Positions 13,670-24,366 of a DNA stretch of 64,000 nucleotides are shown here, one piece after another; position 1 is the stretch's first letter, and each line of letters starts with the position of its first letter. A model generated the notes under the pieces. That model saw nothing but the letters and a program-made list of their open reading frames with translations, ran no database searches and was not told where the DNA came from. This DNA comes from Fulvia fulva (taxonomy: Eukaryota > Ascomycota > Dothideomycetes > Mycosphaerellales > Mycosphaerellaceae), in assembly GCF_020509005.1 (NCBI RefSeq), contig NC_063019.1:3038001-3102000 (forward strand), written 5' to 3'. Both the position numbers and the translations under genes were made by a program.

Positions 13670-15047
13670 ATGACGGCCACCAAGGTTCAGAATGGCGATA
13701 AACCGGCGCATGCTGTGAATACCTCCTCTCCATGGCTGCAACCACCGCCTCAACCAGCGACAGGCTTGGGAGAATATCGCTTACTCGCACCAAAAGCTGC
13801 AGTATGGGTCAGTCCTTTACAGCTTGGAGGCATGGCATTTGGCGATACGTGGACGCATATTGCTGGCAAGACGACGAAGGAGGACGTTTTCAAGCTGCTC
13901 GACGCGTATGTGGAGGCAGGAGGAAACTTTTTGGATACGTAAGCATTCACTTCTTGGCTGCGCTGACTAGCGGCCCGAACCCCTTGTGCCGAAAACAGAC
14001 TAAATCTTCACGCCCAGAGCAAACGTCTATCAGAATGAACAATCCGAAACGTGGATCGGAGAATGGCTTCAACTTCGCGGCACCCGGAACCGCATGGTGA
14101 TATCGACCAAGTATTCCGCTCCATACACCAAGGACCGAGATGAGCCTGGTGCTCGCATCAGCTATCTGGGCAATGGCAAACGATCACTGCATCTTTCCGT
14201 CCGCGACAGTCTCCAAAGATTGAAGTGCGACTGGATTGACATACTCTACGTACACTGGTGGGACTACTCTACATCGATTGAAGAGGTCGTTGACAGTGTG
14301 CATGCCCTCGTTCAGTCTGGTAAGGTTCTGTATCTGGGCGTGAGCAACACTCCAGCGTGGATTGTGAGTGCGGCAAATACGTACGCCAGAGATCATGGCA
14401 AGACGCAGTTCTCGGTCTACCAGGGACAATGGAACCTCATGGGTATGTTCGAAGTCCAATGCAGTGCTACAGAGACTGCAGCTAATACTCCTTATCAGCT
14501 CGTGACATGGAAAGAGAGATTCTGCCCATGTGCCGACAGTTTGGCATGGCTGTAGTACCATACGATGCCATGGCAGGTGGCAGAGTCCGAAGCAAGAAGC
14601 AATTGGACAATGGGGACCACCAAGCGACAGGCAAAGAGATGTCTGAGCACGAGAGGAAGGTCTCTGAGGCACTTTGCGAGGTGGCAAAGGAGCACAACAT
14701 CGAGTCTCCGACTGCGATAGCTCTCGCATGGTACGTTTAATGCTCATCTGCGCGCACATCAGCGACTAGCTGCTAACTCAAGCAGGCTCTTGCACAAGCA
14801 ACCTTATGTTTTCCCCCTTATTGGCACACGGAACATACATCACATGCTCGACAATGCTCAAGCACTACAAGTCAAATTGACTGCAGACCAGATGCAGTAC
14901 ATCGAGAGCTTCGCCGCTTTCGAGCCTGGGTATCCTGCTGGCGCATTTGGTCCCGATCCTCACATTGACGGCAGTGCTGCGATCATGACAAAGAGTGCGG
15001 CCCATACCAAGTGGGTGAAGTTCGCTGGAGCAATCGGTAATGCATAG
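13670..15047 (+). CDS. Aldo-keto reductase (aryl-alcohol dehydrogenase / NorB-like)
   Basis: Four exons, 13670-13938, 14018-14442, 14499-14730 and 14786-15047, join in phase (introns 79, 56 and 55 bp) to give 395 aa. AKR family hallmarks are present: LGGMAFGD near the N-terminus, [17 protein letters not shown] carrying the catalytic Asp and Tyr, ISTKYS with the Lys, and [12 protein letters not shown] with the His. [10 protein letters not shown] and YQGQWNLM follow, and the C-terminal [15 protein letters not shown] forms the NADPH site. Members of this branch (yeast Aad proteins, aflatoxin NorB) reduce aromatic aldehydes or ketones with NADPH in the cytosol. In this cluster it could reduce a side-chain ketone, the job assigned to CTB6 in cercosporin, for which no other candidate is present. 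That assignment is inference. Confidence 0.9.
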
Positions 15048-17176
15048 CTTTCCCAAGGATCTGATATCTCTATGCGCTGTTTGTGGCAAGGTGTATCTTT
15101 ACGTACGGCGTTGCTTGCAGACCTGAGGCGTCATCTACAGGCGTATGGCGTACTGTACTCGAAGGACGGGTGAAAAGATCACTTTTGACATTTATCCACT
15201 ACCATCATCGCCAAGTACAAGATCTCTTAGAAACACTCCATCACCGCGTGGGAAACGAAATCTCGAAGACTCCGGGAAGACTTGCAGCTACTTTCAGGCC
15301 TTGCCAGGCCGTTGATCGATAGTATGCGTGATGCAGCGGTGGGTCGCTCATCGGGTTGAGCCGGCACCGAACTAAGACTACGTGCCCTGTCGGGATGAAG
15401 CTCACGTGAAAGCTGGGCCTCGCCGGTGAAGCCTCAGGCACGCCGGTGAACGCTTCGGCAACAGCTTCACCGGGATCACGGGGTTTGGCGAGAAAGCAGA
15501 GCATCGTAATCGCACCCTAGCTGAACGGGAACCGCAAAGACAAGCCTTTCGCGCGGCAGTGAGCTCAGTCAGGCGCTGATGCATACGCCGGTGCTTGTAA
15601 CATGTTGGTCTTTGGGAGCGCAGAAGGGTCGAACACGTTCTCGAGTACACACGAGCAGGGCGCCAAGGGACGTCGATAACGACCGGTCAATAGTGTGTAC
15701 ATGACTGTGAAGATCGAAAGACACCGGACTATACGAGCTTCGTGAGCCTCCAATCTGCGGCGTCCATCTCTCGGCTGAGTGTCCTTGCGTGATGACAGTA
15801 AGCAACAGCTCAGAGCTTATGCCTTCCATTCCTAGTTTTGGACTGCCGGCGTAGCCTCTGTACGCCTTGTCTTGGATCACCTGCAGGGTCTCTCATGCAC
15901 ACATGAGGCCACTGACGTCCAAGTTTGAGCAGCTGAGAATCCAGAGCGACCCAAAATTGTCGATTACTGCCTTGGAGGGAATGGCTAGCGCGAGAGAGAT
16001 GCCCGTATATATGACATCCTGATGGAGCACAGATAGTAGTCTGAATATGTTGGCACTATGACCAGGTCTGCCTCGGAATGGCTGCGGCCAAATGATCCTA
16101 CGCTGATCTTGAATCCCCGTAGTGTGCTGCACACGCTTCGGGTGGGGTAGCTGACTGATGACAAGCTGACGCAAAAGCCACATGGCGACATAGTAGATCT
16201 CTGGGGCCAGAATTGGCATCGTCGTTTGACAGTTGCATTAGCTGGGTAGCTAAGAGGTATGTAGCGCGAATCGCAACATTTCCACCAATGCAGCCGGTGT
16301 GGTCGATATAAGGTTTTGGACCCTAGATCTTCCGGTGATCAGATCCTTGCACTGGGAAGCCCTCATGCACGTGGCCGCTGCATGGCGTTTGCTGGAACCA
16401 TCTCCTCCCGAACGTGGTTTTCAGTTGCCCTTGCAACGTGGCACAGAGGTCTGCATGGTTACATGGCACCACATCATCCAGCGATCAGACCGGTTTGAGC
16501 AGGTATCGACATTACCTAGACACGAGGGCATGGACGGCATGGATGTGAAATGACCAACATACTGGAGAGTTCTGGAATGCATCTTACACCATTTGTTGTT
16601 CTAAGTGGGTCATGAAATGCGAAGGCGACGAGCCCAGACACTGCTGCAATACATCCCGCCACTCCCTTCCGCCCACAGATCAAGCTCCTGCCGAGCGCCA
16701 ACAATCACCTTGACAGTTGCCCGGCTTCCCAACACGTCGACCTTGCCCTCTGTCTGAGGCGAAAAGGATCGCTCCGACCGGGTAATATGGGAAACCGACT
16801 CCATCCTTCGCAAACTCAAAAACATCCCCTTCGGATCACAGCAAAGTGCACACTAAGCTGAGACTGCACAAAGCCACAATAACTCAAGCAATACAGCCTT
16901 GCTAATTCGTTCTTTTCCAAGTCGTCGTTCCAAATCATGCTGCTGCTGTTGTGTATGCTCGCGTCGGCCGTAGGGCTTGTGACTCTTGGCCGACAGGGAT
17001 TAGGGCTACAATGACAGGGGTGGCCTTTCGGGAGAAGATCTCAGTCGGCAGACCATCACTGTGGCACCGCGGCAAATTGTGTACTGATTTGTGATGTTCT
17101 GGTATATGGTACTCTGGGCTTCACGGTGGACTTCGTTAGGTAATATGGTCATGTAACCATGGTGTCGATGAACTCC
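15048..17176. other. Gene-poor 2.1-kb stretch inside the cluster
   Basis: No gene could be supported on either strand. A 10-bp perfect inverted repeat is present (CCGGTGAAGC at 15423-15432, GCTTCACCGG at 15464-15473), and CGCCGGTGAA is also directly repeated at 15421 and 15441. The length is unusual for this compact region; it could be the site of a lost gene. No relic reading frame was recognisable by eye. Confidence 0.45.
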
Positions 17177-18400
17177 TCAGCCATGCTTGAAGCTCTCTGC
17201 CCTCTCCACGATCTGGGTCAAGGAACCCTGGATGGTGGTTAGATGAAGATCTAGTAAGCTTGGAACCAGTGGTGTTGATGGTATTGCCATGCCTGATGGA
17301 GTGCTAGAAAGTGGCGGTGATCCGGATCGCGCTTGATTCGTGAGGCCGACAAGCTTCTCGATTGTAGGCTGCACATGTTGGCGAATCTGTGACAAGACCA
17401 CTTGTGCCCGTACAACACACTGTGCTTGTTCATCGAGCTGATAGCCTCCCATGTATATCGGTCCGGTGGACACCTGGCTAAGAAGTGCACCCTGTGAACC
17501 GCTTGACGGGCCCATGATGGCAGAGTACCATGCAATGGCCTTCGATAGTGCAAGGTATACAGCGATCATGACATCTTGCTCCTTAGCGCAAGGACATTCT
17601 AGGATTTTAGTCAATTGTCCCAAGGCTTGCGAATTGCTTTCCAAAATGGCGTCGGCGTCACGCAGTGCGCTAGCTTGTCTCCAGGCGGTTGCAGATTCGG
17701 CGGCCGTTAGGCAACGGATGTTTGCTACTAGCATGTCTGCGACAACCTGCAACGCCACAGCAGCACAGTCTCGATGTGCCAGGTGAAGCTTTGTTCGTTC
17801 TGAGTCGGCTTGAGAGGCGTAGCCAGAGTCGGCTTGAGATGCGAAGCCTGAGCTGGAAGAGCTGGAGGTCGTCGACGTTGTTGTTGTGCGTGCCATAGTG
17901 GCAGGGGGTGCGAGGCCAGCAGGTGGACCAGTGTTGCTGTTATCGAAAAGGGCGACGTCCTCCATATTCGAGGTAGTGTCCATAGGCTGTCCAGCCACAT
18001 CGATCATCCAACTGTCCTCCCAAGGCATGATCGTGCATTCGTCGAAGAAGCCAGGGCTAGAGGGTACATTCCAGTTGAAGTCATCTCGAAATACACTGGG
18101 TGGCTCTGAAGGGGCGAACCCGGTGTCGAAGGAGAAACTGCGAGCATGGGGACGGGTTTCTGGTGTTTGGGCTAGTGGAAATAACCCTCCAGGGTGATGA
18201 TGGTCGACAGGGCCAGATGGCTGGCGCTGGCCAGTGCGACGAGACATACTGTACTCGCAGTCGATGCCTCTGGAAGCACATCGGGAGCATCGGGGACGCT
18301 CCTTCCCACATCGGATCTTCAGCGAGCTGCAAGCATTGCAAGACTCCCGGACCTTTTGTTGTTTGCCGACGTGAGTAGTCTCGTCCGAAGTGTCTGCCAT
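17177..18400 (-). CDS. AflR-type Zn(II)2Cys6 regulator (first of two)
   Basis: A single exon of 407 aa from the ATG at 18400; an in-frame upstream ATG at 18463 would add 21 unlike residues. The zinc cluster is complete (CNACSSLKIRC and CSRCASRGIDC; Cys 21, 24, 31, 38, 41, 48). The middle is Ser/Thr/Pro-rich with a poly-Thr/Ser run and two tandem FASQADSG/YASQADS units. The C-terminal half carries the AflR-domain pattern: TLECPC-like ILECPCAKEQDVM, then LSKAIAWYSAIM, as in the regulator at 24367. AflR-type proteins activate polyketide clusters from TCG-N5-CGR sites. It lies between the AKR and the small unknown gene and may control the left half of the cluster (inference). Confidence 0.88.
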   Translation of the reverse strand: MADTSDETTHVGKQQKVRESCNACSSLKIRCGKERPRCSRCASRGIDCEYSMSRRTGQRQPSGPVDHHHPGGLFPLAQTPETRPHARSFSFDTGFAPSEPPSVFRDDFNWNVPSSPGFFDECTIMPWEDSWMIDVAGQPMDTTSNMEDVALFDNSNTGPPAGLAPPATMARTTTTSTTSSSSSSGFASQADSGYASQADSERTKLHLAHRDCAAVALQVVADMLVANIRCLTAAESATAWRQASALRDADAILESNSQALGQLTKILECPCAKEQDVMIAVYLALSKAIAWYSAIMGPSSGSQGALLSQVSTGPIYMGGYQLDEQAQCVVRAQVVLSQIRQHVQPTIEKLVGLTNQARSGSPPLSSTPSGMAIPSTPLVPSLLDLHLTTIQGSLTQIVERAESFKHG

Positions 18401-19938
18401 GGCTGATCTGCTGAATGTGAGAGATAAAAGCCTCGTCGTTATTGTAAAGGTAGCAAGATTCAAAGGCAGGGAGAGCTCATATGTCTAGGTAATAAGTCAA
18501 AGGCACACGCACTCGATCGTCGATGACTTGCTGTATCACAGCAGAACGGTGTAGCTGTGTGTACGATCAATGGGTGTCGCATCGTCGATGGGTGTGGTGG
18601 AATCTAGCAGGACCCGGTTGCTGTGCAAGGCAAAGATTGAGAATGGCCCGAACCAACACCTGTTGGTTGCGGTGGTTTGAGATGAGTACTAGCAAGTCTT
18701 ACCCTCTCGTGTCGGCAAATAGCACCCGCGCAGCAAGTCTTCTCAGCACCGGTATGTAGCGGCTGTATCCAAAGGCCCCTCAGTGACTAGTCCCCCAACG
18801 GCTTCCCTGGCTCTGTAATGAGGTCTAGGTGAGTCTCATCGTCCAATGGTTGGTCTCTTCTTCAGTCGTGTCGTGAGGCGAAGCTCAGTTCGGAGATATT
18901 CGTTTGGCTTGCTTCGGCAGGAGTATTGCGCTGCACATGGCTGATATGGCGCTAAGGATCCCTGTTGGTTGCCAGAGATACATGATCCTGTGCTGCTGCG
19001 CTTTACAAGGCATGATGAGCACGATGAGTCCACGGACCAGCTTCATCAAGCTTAGTGATCTGCTTTTACAAGCACGTGGGGGCGATCTTCACTCGCCACA
19101 TGGGCAGTGTTCGGCTGACTCCGGCAACGTGTATCTGGCCACGCTCATCATCGGCGAGCGAATCTCTTTTCCAACTTCGATATTTATTGCTTGATCACTT
19201 CAGTGAGCAGGCGTTGGATCCAGTGCATGGTGCGTGGCCACCGCGGCCAGGCGTCGACGTCTCGCTACACCACTATCAGATATCGCAGGCTAGGGGGTAC
19301 GATGATGACACCATCGGTTGCTACCAAGCCTCGAAGTCCTTGAAGCAATAGGCTATCTTCTTCGTGGCTGGCGAGAATTGCTGTATGCAGTATAGCTCGA
19401 TTGTCGCAGGAGTGAAGCTCCCAAGGACCAACATCATTACTCAAGTCTTGGCTTGCTTGCGTGTTCCACGACTGGATGCTTAGCGATATGCTCAACAAAG
19501 ACTCGGTAGACTCTCAGCTGTGCAACAAGTCAGATCGGTATTCGTCTTCGGGGAGGATTTTTCAGGACTACCTGCACTGGACCTAGCTCGGTGATCCTCC
19601 ATGAAGCTTCACACGTCGCCAAGCATCTCCAACACGCCGAGTGCCAAGCCGGATCGGGCAAGTGCTGCGGGAACAGCAGCTGAGGTACATACCTAGGCAA
19701 CAGCACGGTGCGCTTTCAGAGAGCGCCACTTTTTGTTCTCAGGCATCTTCGGCGACCATCGCGCCATCGTGACTGGAGGCATACGATCCCAACATCCGGC
19801 CTAATCAGGTCTCTTGAATGCAGTTGCTTGTTGAATGCTTGGTGAAGACGATGATTGTGTTACCGAGAATGTGAATGACTACCAGTGTTGTTGGAATGGA
19901 GGCGTCTGCGAAACAATAGGCGTTCTGCATTAGCAGCC
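18401..19938. other. Intergenic region, 1.5 kb
   Basis: Upstream of the AflR-type gene (minus) and of the small unknown gene (plus). Several open frames exist, but none has a recognisable motif or consistent splicing. I see no repeat or mobile element. Confidence 0.45.
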
Positions 19939-20653
19939 ATGTCCAGCATACTCAACTCATTGTTTAGCACTGTTTCGAGCCTGCAGCCATTCCTGACCTT
20001 CCCTCGACCCGGATCCGACGAGCCAGACCAAAGCCAGGTCCAGCAGGGTGGCCGTCATGTCGTGCTTGTGGGTCCCAGTGAGCCCTTTTGCCAAAGGATA
20101 GCTGAGCATCTCCTACCAGATCACCAAGGTCGGTCGACTCAATTGTTGACGTCTCATGATATTGATCTCATCTTCATCTCCAGTCGTCCAGGTGCTAAGC
20201 TCTATCTCGGCGGCCAGTGAAGTGTTGCATCGCATACAGGACGATAGGTCGAGCCCATGTGAGTGGTGCCGAACAGAAACGCTGATGCTTCGAGAGTTGT
20301 GGGTGTTGACCCTTGGCAGCTCCCGACGACAAACTCAACGCCACGCCCAGGCATGTAGTGCTTGGTAAAGGGTTCAGAGAACAGCAGATGGAGAAGATGC
20401 GCGAGGATCTTGGCGGAGATGATCCTCGCTTCTCTTGGTACTGGTAAGTTATCGATGGAGTTGAGGGTGTCTGGTCCAGCTAAGCATAAGTAGGACGCCC
20501 ACCGAGAGTGGCGAACGTCCACCTTTGCCAAGAACGTTAGCAGAAGATGAGCTGAATGTGTTCGCACAAAAGATTGCAGCACACATAGCAGAGGTTATAG
20601 ACGACGTAGTGGCAAAGGGCGAGGAAGGAAGTGGGCAGATATACGCACTCTGA
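19939..20653 (+). CDS. Small cluster-associated protein of unknown function (copy A)
   Basis: This gene has no long single open frame and was assembled from four short exons: 19939-20128, 20184-20258, 20320-20443 and 20494-20653. Introns are 55, 61, 50 bp, all GT-AG and all in phase, giving 182 aa. After a polar N-terminus comes GRHVVLVGPSEPFCQRIAEH, a beta-strand/helix start resembling a nucleotide-binding fold. A second strand-like segment follows (PRHVVLGKGFREQQMEKMRE), then FSWYWTP and an amphipathic C-terminal helix (FAQKIAAHIAEVIDDVVAKG). The protein at 47053-47605 shares the same layout, with PRH[VI][VI]xGKGF and WYW[TA]P. The last acceptor could be 3 nt earlier, changing W to CR. I recall similar small proteins near fungal polyketide clusters but know no function. 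Confidence 0.72.
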
Positions 20654-21176
20654 GTAGAGATGCAGAGTTGGCAGCTTCAAATCATCGATTCTAGATGGAC
20701 AACAAGTTTCTCTTACATGGCGCCTAGAAGTCAGACTCAGAGAAACGCTGTCGCTCTGAAGAGATGATTCGTCACTGGTAGCAGTCGCGGTGAAAAGATA
20801 ACTGCATTGAGGCGATGTGGATGCACTTTGATCGCTGATTGCATCCTTTGGCTGGGAGTGCGGACTTTTCTGAGTCCGCTGCCGGAGCGGAACTTTTTAA
20901 TGCGCACCATGTCTGAATGTACAAATGTGCAAGTGTTTCGATCTTTCAACTTACTGTTACCTCGGTTGTACGAGGTGATCGGTTCTCTTGGTTGTGTCGG
21001 GGAGTTCGTGACCAGAGTCGTGCCGGGAAACGAATCTCACCGGACCATGCCACCGAATCGAGTAGCCTTACGGCTATCAATGTCAGCAGGTCCGGTGCTC
21101 GATGCCGTATAAGTCCCCCTTGTCTTCTTCAGTCTTGATGGAATTGGTCCTTCACCAGTAACACATATCTGGAACC
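20654..21176. other. Intergenic region upstream of the EthD gene
   Basis: 523 bp between genes on the plus strand. A TATA-like ccgtataagt element is at about 21103-21112, about 65 bp before the EthD start codon. No gene or TCG-N5-CGA site was found. Confidence 0.45.
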
Positions 21177-21713
21177 ATGACCAAGACCAATCAAGGCCGC
21201 TTGTTGGCGTACAACATCTATATCACGCGAAAAGCGTCCATGGATCAGGAGAGCCACCACCGCCATCTTACTGAAGTCAACACCCCAATCATCAAGCCAC
21301 TTCTGGAGAAGTATGGAGCAGTGTCATACAGCGTGGTGAGCATCAAAGCCCTAGAGACCTTGGGCTGTCCACAAGCTGACGACTGGACGAGGTTCATCAT
21401 GACTCAACAGTCGATCGTGACTTGGATGTCTTGCTTGGTTGGTGGGACGCAATCCAGTAACGAGTTCTCAGCTGACTGTGTGGTGATAGCTGGAATGCCA
21501 GTCGAAAAGCGGCCTGATGTCCTTCTGCCCTACGATACTGTCGTCTCCATCGTAGTGCCTAACGTCGATTGCATCAATCGCATGAGGTCTGATCCAGACT
21601 TCCTGAGCAAATACATGCCCGACCATGACAACTTTGCGGACTTGTCGCGCAGTCGGTACGTAGTTCTTTCTCAGGAACCGACTGACCGACTACAAAGACT
21701 GAAATCGCTGTAG
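21177..21713 (+). CDS. EthD-domain protein (dehydratase/decarboxylase-like tailoring enzyme)
   Basis: 178 aa in one exon. The N-terminus TNQGRLLAYNIYITRKASMD, then HLTEVNTPIIKPLLEKYGAV, matches the start of small ferredoxin-like EthD proteins found in fungal aromatic polyketide clusters. The C-terminal RMRSDPDFLSKYMPDHDNFA matches the conserved end (His and Asp in PDHDNFAD). As I recall, CTB10 of the cercosporin locus is this type and acts as a dehydratase late in the pathway. The protein is about 25-30 residues longer than usual because of a poorly matching middle (about residues 65-110); an unrecognised in-frame intron there is possible but I could not place one. It lies on the CTB5 side of the PKS rather than next to CTB9, unlike the order I remember for Cercospora. 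Confidence 0.75.
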   Translation: MTKTNQGRLLAYNIYITRKASMDQESHHRHLTEVNTPIIKPLLEKYGAVSYSVVSIKALETLGCPQADDWTRFIMTQQSIVTWMSCLVGGTQSSNEFSADCVVIAGMPVEKRPDVLLPYDTVVSIVVPNVDCINRMRSDPDFLSKYMPDHDNFADLSRSRYVVLSQEPTDRLQRLKSL

Positions 21714-22221
21714 GACCTCGCTCGGTTGGGTCGAAGCTTTCTCCTTCCAGGAGTAAGCGTATGGCTCGTGTACCGCACACCGCTCGTTTTGTTGGCCTTG
21801 CAATATGATCGTAGACAGCTGATGCATTTGGCGATTTTGGATGTGATTGAACTTCAAGTGTCATGCGAGGCGCTCAGCGAAGGACCTCAAAAGCAGGACC
21901 TCTGAACATTAAATGCGAACAATGCATCGCAACTATTTGTGGCGGCTTCTCCCCTGTAAAGAGTCTCTCAGCGCACGGTGCAGCCTACAGTAGCTTGCAG
22001 CGTGCAGTAACTCTGGGGATGTGGAAAGATAAGGCTGATGCGTGTAATCGATCGATAGGATTGAACGCCAAACTCCACGTGCCATTACCGACAGCCAGTG
22101 AAGATGCCGGCAGAAACGCTGCATAATAGTCATAAGATCGCTGTAACACTGAACTCCTCGGGAAAGCTTTCCCTACCCCCAGCTGTGTCATCATGCTCGG
22201 AATCTTCCTGCCCATCACTTC
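21714..22221. other. Intergenic region (convergent gene ends)
   Basis: About 510 bp between the 3' ends of the EthD and berberine-bridge-like genes. No gene or notable structure was seen. Confidence 0.5.
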
Positions 22222-23844
22222 TCAAGCCCGTGGCAGCTTAAAGCCGCCAGGAACCTGCTTCTGGAAGACCTGATTTGGATCATAGATCTTGCTTGTCTCG
22301 CGAAGGTCTTTCAGCGTGCCTTTGCTTCGCATATCGAACGGGTTCTGCCAAGCTTCGGCATACGTTGGTTGGATATAGCTTCGGTAGACACCCCACTCCT
22401 TCGCCTTCTTGTTTGTATTCTTGAACAGCTTTTGTACGGCAGCTTGAATGTCGGGGTAATGCTTGCCCTCGTTGCGATCTACAGACAGCGCCCAATGGAT
22501 GAAGACGACATTGCCCTGGGTCTGAATGGGGCCAAGCGAGTCGACAGCACCGTACCGCTCGGACTGCAGTGTGGGCATGGGCTGATGATTCATGGCAAGC
22601 TGGAATCTGTCAAGTTGCTTGAATGGTTGCATGGCCTTGTCTGCCATCTGGAAGAACTCCTCCATGAATTCCGCATCAGGTGCAAAGCTGATGGTGGCGT
22701 ACATCCAACGCTTGGGGTAGGCAAGAACTTGTGCATACTCCGCCGCATAGCTCGAGACTGGGGCAACGCGTAGGGTATTCGGCGGGGCCCCAGGGGCTGG
22801 CGGCGTCTGCGATAGACTTGTAAATGCCTTGAAGACCTCTGGGTTCTCGACTGGCGGGTCGCTCTTGGTATAGTGGAGGTTGCTGGCTGCCATCCAAGAT
22901 TGGGAAATGTTCAGGAACACCAGCGAGGCGATGTACTGTGAATATGGATCGTATGGATGGGCATGCGCCAAGTCTTTCAGTCCTTGAAAAAGATGACCTC
23001 GCTGGTCGACGGTGTGAAAGGTTTGACCACCCCAGAAAGGCCCTTGCTCGAAAGTCTTCAGCTTAAGTGCGGTGACAATACCAAAGTTGCTGATACCGCC
23101 ACGCAGTGCTTTCCAGAGTCGAGGGTGCTCGTTGGCATTCGCGTTGACAATCTCGCCAGTCGCAAGTACGACCTCGAAATTCTCAACGATATCGCAAATG
23201 AATCCATACCTCGGAGAAAAGTAAGATACACCACATGAAGTCGCTGCACCGCCAACACCGGGACCTGCAACTTTGGTGCCCAGTGTGCTGCGATTGTGAA
23301 CTTCGAGTGTCTCGTAGACCTGGTCCCATGTCATGCTGGGCGAGACCGTGATTGTCTCGAGATCATCCGACAAGCCTTCTGATGGCATGTGGACAAGATC
23401 GACTACGATTCCATTTTCGATGTTGGCCGCGCCGAATGGAGTGTGACCGGCTCCTCGAATGGCAAACTGACATTTGTCGCCTTCCCATATTGTGGCTCCC
23501 AGTGTGAGTGTTTTCACGGCTGTTGATACCTCCACTGCCGAAGTCGGACGCACAATACAGCTGGGGTGTATCTCTTGAGTTCTCACACTGAAGAATGAGT
23601 TGAGCGAACGCGAGTACGCATTGTCTTGCGGGAACACGACAGCATCGCGGCCAAGGCTCTTGGAGAGCGCCTCACACTGTGAGATTATCAGCCCTCTGCG
23701 CTGCGGGCAAGCTCGCCTAGCACTTACGCAGGATGAGGAGCTGGCAACAGCCTCCCATGAGCCGTATAGTCCTTGGTTACCCGCAAACGATGTTGCACGT
23801 GGCAGACTCAAAATCCATTGCTGAAAGTTGATTGTTGGCAACAT
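22222..23844 (-). CDS. CTB5: Berberine-bridge-like FAD-dependent oxidase (CTB5-like)
   Basis: An in-frame 51-bp intron (23677-23727, GTAAGTGCTAG to CACAG) must be removed: it turns SSSSC plus CEALSKSLG into the CC-xAL start typical of this family. FAD-binding PCMH-domain motifs follow: VRPTSAVEVSTAVK, FAIRGAGHTPFGAANI (the His that carries FAD), VGGAATSCGVSYFSPRYGF, and EVVLATGEIVNANA with LWKALRGGISNFGIVTALK. The C-terminal BBE motif is AWQNPFDMRSKGTL and ETSKIYDPNQVFQKQVPGGF. With the start at 23844 the protein has 523 aa; an upstream ATG at 23958 would give 561. In perylenequinone pathways such an enzyme works with laccases in coupling the two polyketide halves. It sits between the EthD gene and the AflR-type regulator, which it faces head to head. 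Confidence 0.9.
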   Translation of the reverse strand: MLPTINFQQWILSLPRATSFAGNQGLYGSWEAVASSSSCVSARRACPQRRGLIISQCEALSKSLGRDAVVFPQDNAYSRSLNSFFSVRTQEIHPSCIVRPTSAVEVSTAVKTLTLGATIWEGDKCQFAIRGAGHTPFGAANIENGIVVDLVHMPSEGLSDDLETITVSPSMTWDQVYETLEVHNRSTLGTKVAGPGVGGAATSCGVSYFSPRYGFICDIVENFEVVLATGEIVNANANEHPRLWKALRGGISNFGIVTALKLKTFEQGPFWGGQTFHTVDQRGHLFQGLKDLAHAHPYDPYSQYIASLVFLNISQSWMAASNLHYTKSDPPVENPEVFKAFTSLSQTPPAPGAPPNTLRVAPVSSYAAEYAQVLAYPKRWMYATISFAPDAEFMEEFFQMADKAMQPFKQLDRFQLAMNHQPMPTLQSERYGAVDSLGPIQTQGNVVFIHWALSVDRNEGKHYPDIQAAVQKLFKNTNKKAKEWGVYRSYIQPTYAEAWQNPFDMRSKGTLKDLRETSKIYDPNQVFQKQVPGGFKLPRA

Positions 23845-24366
23845 GATGGCTGCTACAGTGGGGTAGGTCTGCGTTGCTGAATTCTCGCCAGCGACGATCA
23901 ACAGTTGTCTTTGGAATTGCCATGTTGTTAAAAGTGCAACCTCGTAGCGTGCGCGCAACGTGGCCGGCGATCCAGCTGTGCAGATCAGTTGAAGGATTCA
24001 CGACTCGGTAAAAGCGTTCCCGAATGAGGACTGCCATGCCATTGAGCTTTGGCGATTACCAACACCCGAGCCCTGCAGCAGCCAGCCGCAGCTATTCGAG
24101 CTGTGGGATGGGTGGGGGTCCTCCATTCAAGCCTCAGGGTTCGCGGCAAGCTTCTGCAAGCAGTGCCACTGGTATATTCCATCCTCCAGAGCTTCTGACT
24201 GTACATTTCCCGAGGGCTGTGCCGCGCGCAGATCACCAACGAGGATGCCCTGCTCCTACAGAGCGGCGACTGCAGCTGCGGGAAGCTTCTGCCACGAAAC
24301 ATTAAAACAATCCTGACCGTCACCCTGCTCGATTGGCGAACGCCGTACAGATCTCATCGCCCAAAC
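23845..24366. promoter_or_regulatory. Divergent promoter, berberine-like oxidase / CTB8-like regulator
   Basis: 522 bp between opposite starts (shorter if the upstream ATG at 23958 is used for the oxidase). It holds the TCG-N5-CGA element at 24329-24339 described separately. Confidence 0.5.
24329..24339. promoter_or_regulatory. AflR-type site TCGATTGGCGA
   Basis: TCG-ATTGG-CGA fits the known AflR consensus TCG-N5-CGR. It lies 27 bp upstream of the regulator's start codon and could mediate autoregulation, or binding by the second AflR-type protein. This was found by eye; the motif is short enough to occur by chance. Confidence 0.4.

Noticed and set aside
22369..22773. Plus-strand frame of 134 aa in the berberine-like gene
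   Set aside because: Antisense shadow of a well-supported FAD oxidase coding sequence.
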